Part shown: positions 34,743 through 43,729 of the stretch, one piece after another
Layout of the letters: each line of letters begins with the position of its first letter
How positions within the stretch are numbered: the first letter of the stretch is position 1
Assembly: GCF_018687735.1 (NCBI RefSeq)
Contig: NZ_CP061304.1
Span: 248,001-312,000 of the forward strand
Length of the DNA stretch: 64,000 nucleotides
Reading direction: 5' to 3'
Origin: Polynucleobacter sp. MG-5-Ahmo-C2
GTDB lineage: Bacteria; Pseudomonadota; Gammaproteobacteria; Burkholderiales; Burkholderiaceae
Position numbers and translations under genes: made by a program
The notes under the pieces: model-generated
What the model saw: the letters and a program-made list of their open reading frames with translations, nothing else
Databases searched by the model: none
What the model was told of the DNA's origin: nothing

Positions 34743-36128
34743 ATGAATAGTGCAAAGTTGTTAGATCAGCCAATCTATTCACCCCCTTCGCCCCTCATTT
34801 TTCTGCAGTGTAGCCTTTTTGCTATTTTGTTTGGAATTTGGGTTCTTCCAGAAACTATCTTAGTGCGCCACTTATGCCTATTCATCGGTGGATTGATTAG
34901 TCTTCATACCATTTTTCGCAATTGGCCCTTCTTTGCTGTCAAGCGCGCTTTACCCATTTGGGGAATCATTGCCTTAATGATATGGGTCAGTTTCCACCTA
35001 GTGTTTCTGAGTAATGATGTGGATGCGCAGTGGTTGGAGTATGGGACGATCTGGAAACGTTCTGCTATTGGCTTTATCTTTGCTTCTGGCTTAGGTTTGG
35101 CTCTGAGTGGCCAAACTCAGTCAGAGCCCCAAAAGGCAAGAATTTCTGTGCGAATTTTGTTTGCAGGCTTTGCGCTGCCCACCTTGATTTTTTGGCTGAA
35201 AATTTGTGTTGGCTTCATGGCACAGAGATACGGTTTGGAAGCGCCCGCTTTTTTGATGCTCCAGGTAGAGTCGACTAAATTTTTTGTTCACAAATCAGCG
35301 TATGTGTTTTTCTGTTTGCCTTTATATGCCATATCTCTAGGCTGTCTGTATCAGCTGTATTTGCAATCTAAGCTAATGAGCTATCAATCGCTCATTTATA
35401 TAGCTTGTATCTTCGCCGTTCTGTTGAATTTTATTGTTGAAAAAGATCGCAATGGTGAAATCTATGCATTTTTTCTGACACTGTGTTTTTGTGCACTTCT
35501 CTTAAAAGATCAAATTAAAACGCTTTCATATCAAAAGATCTTATTGGGATGCCTGATTACCGCAGTACCAGTAATTGGCGCTTTGTATCAGTTTCGCAAT
35601 AATCCTCAGTGGAATTCGATAATTTCTGATGCCAAAATCGCAGTGCAAATCGATCAATATAATAATTGGCAAGATCAAGCCACCTTAAAGCCTCCTAAGG
35701 ATGCGCAGGGTAGACAAATTTCTGGAACTAACTATGAGCGTATTGCCTGGGGCACAGCAGCGCTCAGGTTGATCTCTCAAAATTCATTAGGCTTTGGTTT
35801 AGTGGAAAGGTCTTTTGGAAGGTTGGGCGCAAAAGTCTGGCCAGAAGCAAAGCTACATCAAAGCCATAGTGGTTGGTTAGACTTCACCTTAGGTTTAGGC
35901 TTGCCAGGCCTATTCTTATTATTGGGTGCTGGGGTGCTAGCTTGGCATCAAGCTTTGTCTAGCTCTGGCTGGGCAAAAATCATTGGGGGATGGGGCTTGG
36001 CAAGCATTCTACTGATGATGTTTACGACTGAGCTCTCACAAAAAGTCTATATTGATGCCATGATTTTTATGATTGGATTGGTTGGTTCGCTTAATCTCAA
36101 GGAGCGCGGTGACTCATTCAACCACTGA
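34743..36128 (+). CDS. O-antigen ligase/polymerase-like membrane protein, module A
   Basis: A 461-aa polytopic protein with about ten to twelve hydrophobic segments and one larger soluble loop (~300-370) holding the Wzy_C/WaaL-type region TNYERIAWGTAALRLI ... GLVERSFG ... LHQSHSGWLDFTLGLGLPG. The histidine in HSGW is the residue typical of the ligase/polymerase superfamily. It likely polymerises repeat units or ligates glycan to lipid. It is a clear paralogue of the gene at 43730-45229, sharing the TNYER, ERSFG and LHQSHSGW motifs. Its end overlaps the flippase by 20 bp. Confidence 0.8.
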   Translation: MNSAKLLDQPIYSPPSPLIFLQCSLFAILFGIWVLPETILVRHLCLFIGGLISLHTIFRNWPFFAVKRALPIWGIIALMIWVSFHLVFLSNDVDAQWLEYGTIWKRSAIGFIFASGLGLALSGQTQSEPQKARISVRILFAGFALPTLIFWLKICVGFMAQRYGLEAPAFLMLQVESTKFFVHKSAYVFFCLPLYAISLGCLYQLYLQSKLMSYQSLIYIACIFAVLLNFIVEKDRNGEIYAFFLTLCFCALLLKDQIKTLSYQKILLGCLITAVPVIGALYQFRNNPQWNSIISDAKIAVQIDQYNNWQDQATLKPPKDAQGRQISGTNYERIAWGTAALRLISQNSLGFGLVERSFGRLGAKVWPEAKLHQSHSGWLDFTLGLGLPGLFLLLGAGVLAWHQALSSSGWAKIIGGWGLASILLMMFTTELSQKVYIDAMIFMIGLVGSLNLKERGDSFNH

Positions 36129-37458
36129 CCCGATTTGGCTTCGTCTCTTGCCATCGTTTATTCGAAATAAACTTTCTGGCCGAGATCATTTACATGCAGC
36201 TATTCACAATAGTGGCTGGATATTTTTTGACAAAATATTGCGGGCTGTAATTGGGCTCGTAGTTGGTGCTTGGGTTGCACGTTATTTGGGTCCAGAGCAA
36301 TTTGGTGAACTGGCCTATTGCATTGCATTTATTGCTATTTTTCAATCCATTACCAACCTTGGATTAGATGGCATTGTAGTCAGGGAGATCGCGAATCAAC
36401 GTCATCGCGTCAATGATATTTTGGGCACGGTCTTTCAGCTGCGGTTATTACTGGGTATTACATGTTGGATGCTTGCGCTGGTACTTTATGGAATTGGCAA
36501 TGGATTTTCTGGTCAAGGGATCTGGATTATTGGTTTTATTGGAGCCGGAATGATTTTTCAGGTAGCCGATACCGTTGATCTCTGGTTTCAGGGCAATAGC
36601 CAGAGTAAGAGAACAGTATTGGCAAAAGCCTCGGCTTATTTGATATCGAATGGCATCAGGGTGGCGCTGATTTTGTTATCAGCACCTTTGATTGCTTTTG
36701 CAGTGGTGGTTATGCTTGAGGGAGCGCTCACAGCGCTTGCGCTAAGCATTTCATATAAAAGATATCCTAGCGATGGTATTTGGAAAAGCAATCTTCAGGA
36801 TGCCAAAAAATTATTGGGTGAGTCCTGGCCATACATGCTCTCTGGTTTTTCTATCATAATTTATATGCGTATTGATCAATTAATGATCAAAAGTATGTTG
36901 GGTGATTTTGAGTTGGGCATTTATTCGGCAGTAGTGCCGATTTCTAATCTTTGGAATATGATTCCGGTCACTATCTGCGCCAGCATTGCCCCATACATGG
37001 CCAAAAAGAAAATGGAGGGCCAGGCCATTTTTGATAGCGCATTACTTAAAGTATTTCGGCTCTTTTGGCTACTATCTCTAGCAGTTATTGCCTTAACAGT
37101 TGTGCTTTCTAGTTTTCTTATTGATCTAATGTATGGGGATGCCTATCAAGAGGCTACATCCGTTTTAAATATTTACGTCTTGACTAGTATTCCGGTATTT
37201 ATGGGGGTGGGGCAAGGTCTATGGATGCTCAATTACCAAAAATCCTACCTATCTGTAATACAAACTATTTCTGGCGCGGTAGTTGCCTTAGTGGCAAACT
37301 TTGTATTGCTTCCTATTTGGGGTGTACAAGGTGCGGCAGTGGCCGCAATACTCTCACAAGCAATATCAGCTATGTGCATCAATGCTATTTTTGCTAGAGA
37401 ACTATTTTTAATGCAGATGGGAATTCGTTTGAAAAAGGTTACTGATCTTAATGTCTAG
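36109..37458 (+). CDS. Wzx-type polysaccharide flippase, module A
   Basis: A 449-aa MATE/PST-superfamily transporter (about twelve helices) expected to flip undecaprenyl-linked repeat units across the inner membrane. The start is GTG at 36109 with AAGGAG just upstream; a TTG at 36073 would overlap the previous gene further. Typical features are the N-terminal [23 protein letters not shown] and the repeated conserved Arg/Asp motifs (YMRIDQLMIKSMLG). It is strongly similar to the flippase at 47302-48645; the stretch [22 protein letters not shown] is shared almost word for word. It overlaps the next gene by 8 bp. Confidence 0.88.
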   Translation: MTHSTTDPIWLRLLPSFIRNKLSGRDHLHAAIHNSGWIFFDKILRAVIGLVVGAWVARYLGPEQFGELAYCIAFIAIFQSITNLGLDGIVVREIANQRHRVNDILGTVFQLRLLLGITCWMLALVLYGIGNGFSGQGIWIIGFIGAGMIFQVADTVDLWFQGNSQSKRTVLAKASAYLISNGIRVALILLSAPLIAFAVVVMLEGALTALALSISYKRYPSDGIWKSNLQDAKKLLGESWPYMLSGFSIIIYMRIDQLMIKSMLGDFELGIYSAVVPISNLWNMIPVTICASIAPYMAKKKMEGQAIFDSALLKVFRLFWLLSLAVIALTVVLSSFLIDLMYGDAYQEATSVLNIYVLTSIPVFMGVGQGLWMLNYQKSYLSVIQTISGAVVALVANFVLLPIWGVQGAAVAAILSQAISAMCINAIFARELFLMQMGIRLKKVTDLNV

Positions 37459-38368
37459 CCCGGTTTTATTTATGGTGTTTAATCGCCCAGATGTGACTGA
37501 GGTGGTGTTTTCTGCCATTCGCGCGGCCAGGCCATCAAAGCTTTATTTAGCTGCTGATGGGCCACGTAGGTCAAAGCAAGGCGAAATTGATCAATGCAAG
37601 GCTGTTTTGCGCATCATCTCAAGTGTGGATTGGCCTTGCGAGGTCCATACCCTGTTCCGAGAAGAAAATCTGGGATGTAAGGTAGCGGTTTCCAGTGCGA
37701 TTGACTGGTTCTTTTCGATGGAACCTGAGGGCATCATTCTTGAGGATGATTGCCTGCCGCATCCGGATTTTTTTAAGTATTGTGATGAATTGCTTGAGAA
37801 GTATCGTCACGATGATCGCATTGGGCTAATCTCAGGAACCTCATTTGGGGACTTGAGGGCTGAAGGTTTAATTTCTGGTCCAGAGGATTTTATTTTTAAT
37901 CGCTACCCTTCTATTTGGGGGTGGGCATCTTGGCGGCGCGTATGGAGTCAATACGATGTCGATATTCAGGATTGGAAAGAATATCGTCAAGATATTTCTG
38001 AGATGACTCCGTGTGTAGAGCTGAGAAAAAGAAATGATCGACTGTTTGATCAGGTTTATGCGCACAAGATTGATACCTGGGATTATCAAGTGAGCTTCTT
38101 ACTTTGGACAACTGCTAGGTTTGCTATTGCTCCACGCATGAATCTCATTGAGAATATTGGGTTTGGTCCAGATGCTACGCATACTAAGAACGCAAGTCAA
38201 ATAGATTCTGGGCGCATTCAAATGTCTCAAGGGCGTCTTCAGTTTCCTCTTATTGCCCCTAAGATCATGGTGCCTAATTCGAACTATCAGCACTGGCTAG
38301 AAAAGCATTCAAGCCGCTCTAGCTTTGTAAAAATAATCAATAGATTAAAAAATTATGTCAGTCGCTAA
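37451..38368 (+). CDS. Glycosyltransferase (GT-A, GT2-like), module A
   Basis: A 305-aa soluble protein with an N-terminal LFMVFNRPDVTEVVF, LYLAADGPR and the metal/nucleotide motif [14 protein letters not shown] (EDD), followed by YPSIWGWASWRRVW. These features are shared with a family of GT-A glycosyltransferases found in capsule loci. Donor and acceptor are unknown. It is a paralogue of the gene at 49573-50496, which has the same [11 protein letters not shown] and GWATWR blocks. It overlaps the next gene by 14 bp. Confidence 0.78.
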   Translation: MSSPVLFMVFNRPDVTEVVFSAIRAARPSKLYLAADGPRRSKQGEIDQCKAVLRIISSVDWPCEVHTLFREENLGCKVAVSSAIDWFFSMEPEGIILEDDCLPHPDFFKYCDELLEKYRHDDRIGLISGTSFGDLRAEGLISGPEDFIFNRYPSIWGWASWRRVWSQYDVDIQDWKEYRQDISEMTPCVELRKRNDRLFDQVYAHKIDTWDYQVSFLLWTTARFAIAPRMNLIENIGFGPDATHTKNASQIDSGRIQMSQGRLQFPLIAPKIMVPNSNYQHWLEKHSSRSSFVKIINRLKNYVSR

Positions 38369-39188
38369 TCAATGTATTGGATGTGGCAGTCAGTCTTTAG
38401 CTCTGGTCCAGGGCAGAACAGTTTGTCAAGACTGCAGTCTTGAATTTGATATTCATGAGCAGGGCTTAAATTACGCGTCAGCCTACTCCGATGATGAATC
38501 CTTATATGCCCAGCACTTTCAAAGTTTAGACCGATTTCAGGCTGAGTCATTGGACAAACTACACTCATCCTTACTGCCTTTTGAGGCCTCTGTTTGTGAT
38601 CTGATGGGGGCAAATGAATATAAAAGTATTGTTGACTTAGGGTGTGGTACAGGTCGGTTTTTGCGTGCAGTTGGAGCTGTTATTCCAAGCGCCAAGGGGT
38701 ATGAGCTTGCTAACACTTTAGTGGATAGATTGAAATGGCATGGTCGTAATGTAACTAAAGGCGGTATCGATGAATTTTTAGCGGCGCCAGAAACCCCTGA
38801 TGCCATTACTTTGTTTGAAGTAGTTGAGCATTTGCAGTCTCCAGGGTATTTCATGAGGCAGATTCTCGAAATCAAATCTCCTAAGATGCTTGCTATTGTT
38901 GTGCCAGAATGGGCAACTCGAAGGACATTTGATCTTCAGTTCGCCAGTCATGATGTGCCACCAAACCATCTGAGCTGGTGGAGTCCTCAAGCCCTCAAAT
39001 CAATGCTGCAATGCCCTGGATACACAATTCGTGTACAGGTTATTCCAGAAAAGAGAATGAGTATGCTTAAACATTTTGTACGAAATTTGCGATGGGGTTC
39101 AAACTCAGCATCCTGGTTACAGTGGTTTAAGGCAATTCTGAATCCACCTGTATTTTGGTTGCTCGCTATTGCTGAGAAAAATACATGA
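38355..39188 (+). CDS. SAM-dependent methyltransferase with N-terminal zinc ribbon, module A
   Basis: A 277-aa protein. The first ~35 residues hold a zinc-ribbon-like CIGCG ... CQDC. The middle is a class I methyltransferase fold with VDLGCGTGRFLRAVGA (~97-111) and FEVVEHLQSPGYFM (motif IV/post-I). The C-terminus has a PPNHLSWWSPQALKSML segment typical of sugar methyltransferases (Methyltransf_23-like). It probably methylates a nucleotide sugar or glycan residue. ATGA overlap with the next gene. Confidence 0.78.
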   Translation: MSVANQCIGCGSQSLALVQGRTVCQDCSLEFDIHEQGLNYASAYSDDESLYAQHFQSLDRFQAESLDKLHSSLLPFEASVCDLMGANEYKSIVDLGCGTGRFLRAVGAVIPSAKGYELANTLVDRLKWHGRNVTKGGIDEFLAAPETPDAITLFEVVEHLQSPGYFMRQILEIKSPKMLAIVVPEWATRRTFDLQFASHDVPPNHLSWWSPQALKSMLQCPGYTIRVQVIPEKRMSMLKHFVRNLRWGSNSASWLQWFKAILNPPVFWLLAIAEKNT

Positions 39189-40351
39189 GAAGCAAAATTG
39201 CTTTTGATGTGACTGGTTTGGCATGGAAATACCGTACAGGCGTTCAAAATCTCTACTGGGCCTATATTGATGCATTTTCTAAGTCACCCAAGTACCTTGA
39301 TGAATGCGAAGTGACTTTTTATGATCGCTCAGGTATTTTTAATCAGCAGATAGACCGGGTCATCAGTTCAAGTTACCAATCTTGCGCCCCAAGATGGTGG
39401 CCCCATCACATGCGCAGACCACTGCAGGTTTTGATCAAATCAGGATTTGGGCTTAATCCAGCGCTGGGTAATGGAGTAAACCAGGTGTGGAATTGGGATA
39501 TTTATCATCCCAAAGTGGCCAGGGGTTCAATTACCATCCCAGACATTTTGCCGCTGGAATATCCGCAATGGTTTAGCGCTCGCTTTCGACGTCAAACGGA
39601 GCGGGCGATCTCTTTTGCTGCTGACAGGGCAGAATTCGTAAACTGTATTTCTCATGATGTCAAAGATAGATTGCTTAAGTTCACAGGTATGAACCCCAAA
39701 AAGGTTCAAGTGATTTATCCCGGGATTCATGAATCTTATTTTCAGCTCGTTACACCCAATCGCCAAGAAGCAACACTCTCTAAATTTGGCTTGACTAAAG
39801 ATGCATATGTTATTTCCTCGGGATTTTTGGATCCAAGAAAAAACTTAAAAAGACAGATTGAGGCGTTCGCACTATTTACTAAAAAACATCAAACGCCCTT
39901 AAAGTATGTATTGACTGGTTTAGAGACAAACTTATCCCAGGATATTTTGGAGTTGATTCGAAGTCCTGGGTTACGCGACCGAATCATTTTTTTGGGCTAT
40001 GTATCTGCTGATGAACTTTTAGTTCTTAGTAGTGCATCAGCTTGCGTAATGTATTGCAGTATTGCAGAAGGATTTGGATTGCCGATTATTGAGGCAATGG
40101 CTTTAGGCGTTCCGATAATCACTTCTGCAACTAGCGCTATGCAAGAACTTGCAAAGCATAGAGCGATGTTGGCCAATCCCGAAGATCCTGAGTCAATAGC
40201 GGCAGCTCTAGAAGAAACCTTGCAGCTATCTTTGGCAGAGCAACGGCAAAGAAGCGTATCCAATCGAGAGTTTGCCTCGCAATTTACGATTGATCGCTGG
40301 TTTAAGGGGCATATTGATCATATGCTGCATAAGTCTGAGATACAAATCTAA
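39185..40351 (+). CDS. GT4-family glycosyltransferase, module A
   Basis: A GT-B retaining glycosyltransferase of 388 aa. The C-terminal donor domain has the signature EGFGLPIIEAMALGVPIITSATSAMQEL (EX7E) preceded by ISSGFLDPRKNLKRQIEAFALF and IFLGYVSADEL. It is expected to add one sugar (often mannose, fucose or rhamnose) to the lipid-linked repeat. It starts in an ATGA overlap with the methyltransferase and ends facing the minus-strand WecG-like gene. Confidence 0.88.
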   Translation: MRSKIAFDVTGLAWKYRTGVQNLYWAYIDAFSKSPKYLDECEVTFYDRSGIFNQQIDRVISSSYQSCAPRWWPHHMRRPLQVLIKSGFGLNPALGNGVNQVWNWDIYHPKVARGSITIPDILPLEYPQWFSARFRRQTERAISFAADRAEFVNCISHDVKDRLLKFTGMNPKKVQVIYPGIHESYFQLVTPNRQEATLSKFGLTKDAYVISSGFLDPRKNLKRQIEAFALFTKKHQTPLKYVLTGLETNLSQDILELIRSPGLRDRIIFLGYVSADELLVLSSASACVMYCSIAEGFGLPIIEAMALGVPIITSATSAMQELAKHRAMLANPEDPESIAAALEETLQLSLAEQRQRSVSNREFASQFTIDRWFKGHIDHMLHKSEIQI

Positions 40352-40382
40352 ACTGACATACTTAGACTTGTTCGAAAGATTT

Positions 40383-41174
40383 TTAATTGTGCTGCTTAAA
40401 GCCTAAAAAATCTTTGAGGGAAAGATAGACAAATTCACTGTTACTCACTAAGTATCTTCTCCATAGTCTCCCTGGCTCTGAAAGGAGTCTATATAACCAC
40501 TCCAAACCCCACTGCTGAATTAGCTTAGGAGGTCTTTTTTTGGTCCCGGCATGGAAATCAAAAGCGGCTCCGACACCGAGCGCAATTGCTTTTAGATGGG
40601 GTGCATGGGTTGCGCACCAATATTCTTGCTTTGGGCAGCCCAAACCAACAAATAAGAAGCTGGCTCCAGAAGAATTAATTTTATCTACCAAGCTCTGATC
40701 AAGCAAAGCTTGCTCAGGAAGTTTTTCAGGGGCATAGATGCCTGCAATTTGCAGATTTGGAAATTGTCCCAAAAGCTTTTGCGATAAGAGACTCAAGGTC
40801 TGGGCATTGCTCCCAAGCAAGTAAATGGATTTGCCCTCAAGCGAAGCCAATTTACATAACTCCAGCATTAAATCAGGGCCTGATACCCGCTCTGCTTGTT
40901 TAAAACCCTTCAGCTTTTGTGTCCATACCAAGGGCATTCCATCAGGAACAACTAACTTAGCATTTTGAAGAGCGGATTTGAATACTGCGCTCTCATGTGC
41001 AATGGTGAGCATGTGGACATTTGCTACGCAAATATATCCCCCGGCATTATTTTTCTGACCTGCCAGTAGCATGAGTTTTTTTGAGATGCCTTTTATGTTG
41101 CCAATATCTACTGGAATCCCAATTACTTCAGCCTGGACTCTGTGCGAACTATTGAATAAGGTTTTGGTGGTCAT
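40383..41174 (-). CDS. WecG/TagA/CpsF-family glycosyltransferase
   Basis: A 263-aa enzyme of the family that transfers N-acetylmannosamine(uronate) or related sugars to a lipid-linked GlcNAc. Motifs: NVHMLTIAHES, the catalytic-Asp segment VVPDGMPLVW, FVGLGCPKQEYW and the C-terminal GVGAAFDFHAGTKKRPPKLIQQWGLEWLYRLLSEPGRLWRRY. Specificity cannot be called from sequence. Last gene of a minus-strand trio behind the initiating sugar transferase and a GT9, 11 bp apart. Confidence 0.9.
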   Translation of the reverse strand: MTTKTLFNSSHRVQAEVIGIPVDIGNIKGISKKLMLLAGQKNNAGGYICVANVHMLTIAHESAVFKSALQNAKLVVPDGMPLVWTQKLKGFKQAERVSGPDLMLELCKLASLEGKSIYLLGSNAQTLSLLSQKLLGQFPNLQIAGIYAPEKLPEQALLDQSLVDKINSSGASFLFVGLGCPKQEYWCATHAPHLKAIALGVGAAFDFHAGTKKRPPKLIQQWGLEWLYRLLSEPGRLWRRYLVSNSEFVYLSLKDFLGFKQHN

Positions 41175-41185
41175 AACTTATAACT

Positions 41186-42241
41186 TTATGGTGTACTAGA
41201 GTGGGTTACTAAATCTAGAGAAATGGCATTTAAGACTTGCTCAGGAGAAATTGACCGAATGCAGATAGCTTCATGAGTTTGACCCAGACAGGTTGGCTCA
41301 TTAGAGCAGGGGTAATGAGGGCACCCGCCACTTTGGCCAATCGCTATTGAGTTTGGAGGCGCCCACCATTGCGGAAGATTGCCAGCATTAATCACAATCG
41401 TTCTTTTACCAAGCGCAGAAGCCAAATGAACTAAAAAGCTATCTACCCCAATTAATAAATCTATTTTATTTACTTCTGAAGCTAGCTTTTCAATAGACTC
41501 GTTAGAGAAAATCGGGATAGAGTATGCTGCATGGCCAAACTGCGTATTGGCAAGAGCTAGCTCTGCTGGAGAGCAAAGAATACTAGTCTGAACTCCTTTG
41601 TCAGCAAGGATCTTTGCAAGCATTAGCCAATTTTCAGTAGGCCATTGTTTGAAAGCTTGGCTAGAGTATGGGTGAAATGCAATCCTGAGAGGAGAGCTCA
41701 AGGGTAATGAACTCCCTTTTGCTTCAATGTTGCAGCCCAGCACGTTTGAAATGAGTAATGTTACAAACTGGTACGCCCAGCCATTATCAGAAGCTACTGG
41801 GATATATTTAACCCAGGGTAGTGAGTAATTCCAAATTAAACGTTTCATCCAATGAGGGGGTGCTTGCCCTTCCCACCTTGGGGAATGATGGCGCCTGCCA
41901 CTAATAAGCATTCCTAAAAAGGATTCACGAGCATCGCCAATAAAATCGATGCTCGCATCTACTTGAAGCTTGTGGAGTTGGGTGATCGACTTCAATAAAG
42001 ACAGCCAGCCACCTTGAAGTACTCTAGGAACGCCGCCAGCAATCGGAAACTGGGCTGTGATGATGCGATGAAAGCCCATCAGCCTAAAGAGTGGGGCAAA
42101 CTCTGGTTTAGTCCAGATGATCCATTCAATGTCAGGGCGAACTTGTGCCGCCTCTTTTAGGGCAACTGCATTCATAATCGCATCGCCATAGCGACGTGCA
42201 CTCATGACGCAAACACGGGCATTTTTGGGAAGCGGGGTCAC
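41186..42241 (-). CDS. GT9-family (heptosyltransferase-like) glycosyltransferase
   Basis: A GT-B enzyme with ARVCVMSARRYGDAIMNAVALKEA at the N-terminus, ADIEWIIWTKPEF-like Rossmann text, PHPYSSQAFKQWP-like donor-site text and the GT9 motif LLIGVDSFLVHLASALGKRTIVI near the C-terminus, followed by a Cys-rich PHYPCSNEPTCLGQ. The start is uncertain. GTG at 42241 gives 351 aa, the usual family length. A TTG at 42337 would add a hydrophobic leader and overlap the upstream gene by 46 bp. It lies between the initiating transferase and the WecG-like gene. Confidence 0.78.
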   Translation of the reverse strand: MTPLPKNARVCVMSARRYGDAIMNAVALKEAAQVRPDIEWIIWTKPEFAPLFRLMGFHRIITAQFPIAGGVPRVLQGGWLSLLKSITQLHKLQVDASIDFIGDARESFLGMLISGRRHHSPRWEGQAPPHWMKRLIWNYSLPWVKYIPVASDNGWAYQFVTLLISNVLGCNIEAKGSSLPLSSPLRIAFHPYSSQAFKQWPTENWLMLAKILADKGVQTSILCSPAELALANTQFGHAAYSIPIFSNESIEKLASEVNKIDLLIGVDSFLVHLASALGKRTIVINAGNLPQWWAPPNSIAIGQSGGCPHYPCSNEPTCLGQTHEAICIRSISPEQVLNAISLDLVTHSSTP

Positions 42242-42291
42242 AAATAAATGATGTTCAAGATTAAATGCACAATGTAAGATACCGAATATAG

Positions 42292-43656
42292 TTAGTAGGC
42301 TGATTTGCCAGTAAATCCATGAATGATGGTGAGGCAAATAATTTTCAGATCAAGCCAAATAGACCAGTGGTTAATGTAGTAGAGGTCATAGTCAACCCGC
42401 GCCTTCATCTTATCCAAAGTTTCTGTTTCTCCCCGCAGACCATTAACTTGAGCCCATCCGGTAATGCCAGGCTTCACCTTGTGGCGCAGCATGTAACCAT
42501 TAATCAGTTTTCGGTAATGCTCATTATGAGAAACGGCATGTGGGCGGGGACCCACGATAGACATGCTGCCTTGAAGAACATTTAAAAATTGCGGCAACTC
42601 ATCTAAAGAGGTCTTACGCAAGAATTTTCCTAAAGTGGTTACACGCTGATCATCTTTCTTGGCCTGCACAACGACTTCGCCATCATCTTGCGTGCGCATC
42701 GTTCTAAACTTAAGAACCTGAATGGTTTCCCCGTTTAGACCATAGCGGCGTTGCTTAAATAGGATTGGTCCTGGTGAACTCAGCTTGACACCAACAGCAA
42801 TCAGAGTCATCAAGGGCAGTGTGATTAAGAAAAATAATAGGCCCAGAACACTATCTTCCACTTTCTTTAAAAACCACTGTGTCCCATAAAACGGATGATC
42901 ATTAATGGTAATCATCGGCATATTGCCCAGGGTGATCCATTGAGATCCCAGTAAGTCTGAGAGAAAGACATTAGGCGCTAAATAGACTGAGGCCGTGGAG
43001 TCTGCGAGCCCATTGATTGCCTCAATGATTTCTTCTTGCTGGTTACCTGAGTAAGTTAAGAAGACGTAATCAATATTTTTTTCCTGAACATCTTTTAATA
43101 AAAGATTAAGGTCTTGATAAGTACTATGGAGAGACAAGCCAGTCCAAGGCAGAGAAGCAATCTTTGACTGAAGTTGCTCTGATGAAAGTCTATCTCCCAG
43201 AATTGCGTAAGTCCGAGTATTACTGCCAGTGCTGCGCAGGCGGCGCAATATGAGATAAATAAAGAGACGCTCTAATCCCAAGAATGCAGGGGTAGAAATG
43301 AGCCAAAAGCCAATTGTGAGACGTGAGAAATCTGCCGAAGACTTGGTGGCAAACGCGAGCAGAATCAAAATGAGCCCAACTGTCGCCCAAGTAGTAATAA
43401 TTGTGAAGGCGATATCACTGTAGGACTGAAGGCGTGAAGAGCGATAGAGTGACCGCAGCTCGGCGATGAAGAAATATAGAATAATCGCCAGCAAAACAGC
43501 ATATTGGTAGATAGAAAGATTCTCTATCTTGAAAACGAGGCACCAAAGACTCAGTCCGCCCCCGATCAAGAGGGCATCCAAAAGGCGGTTCAGGGTGGCA
43601 AATTCGGCGCTAAATGGGCGCAAAAGACCTGAATTTTGGGGATTACGAATAGTCAT
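42292..43656 (-). CDS. Undecaprenyl-phosphate sugar-1-phosphate transferase (polyisoprenyl glycosylphosphotransferase)
   Basis: The initiating enzyme: puts the first sugar-1-phosphate on undecaprenyl phosphate. The 454-aa protein has four to five N-terminal helices (~20-150), a central Rossmann-like domain (~150-270) and a C-terminal catalytic domain with a hydrophobic helix (~280-305), KQRRYGLNGE, FRTMR, KTSLDELPQFLNVLQGSMSIVGPRPH and KPGITGWAQVNGLRGET. The layout is that of WcaJ/WbaP, so glucose-1-P or galactose-1-P is the likely substrate. It is divergent from the ligase-like gene at 43730 across 73 bp. Confidence 0.92.
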   Translation of the reverse strand: MTIRNPQNSGLLRPFSAEFATLNRLLDALLIGGGLSLWCLVFKIENLSIYQYAVLLAIILYFFIAELRSLYRSSRLQSYSDIAFTIITTWATVGLILILLAFATKSSADFSRLTIGFWLISTPAFLGLERLFIYLILRRLRSTGSNTRTYAILGDRLSSEQLQSKIASLPWTGLSLHSTYQDLNLLLKDVQEKNIDYVFLTYSGNQQEEIIEAINGLADSTASVYLAPNVFLSDLLGSQWITLGNMPMITINDHPFYGTQWFLKKVEDSVLGLLFFLITLPLMTLIAVGVKLSSPGPILFKQRRYGLNGETIQVLKFRTMRTQDDGEVVVQAKKDDQRVTTLGKFLRKTSLDELPQFLNVLQGSMSIVGPRPHAVSHNEHYRKLINGYMLRHKVKPGITGWAQVNGLRGETETLDKMKARVDYDLYYINHWSIWLDLKIICLTIIHGFTGKSAY

Positions 43657-43729
43657 TAGTGGGTGATGTGCATCAGTAAGAATTGGGGTCTAATTAAAAT
43701 GCTTTTATCATAGGACTTCTAAATGACTC

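Noticed and set aside
36073..36108. TTG at 36073 as start of the module A flippase
   Set aside because: It lies inside the preceding gene without a ribosome site, whereas GTG at 36109 has AAGGAG just upstream.
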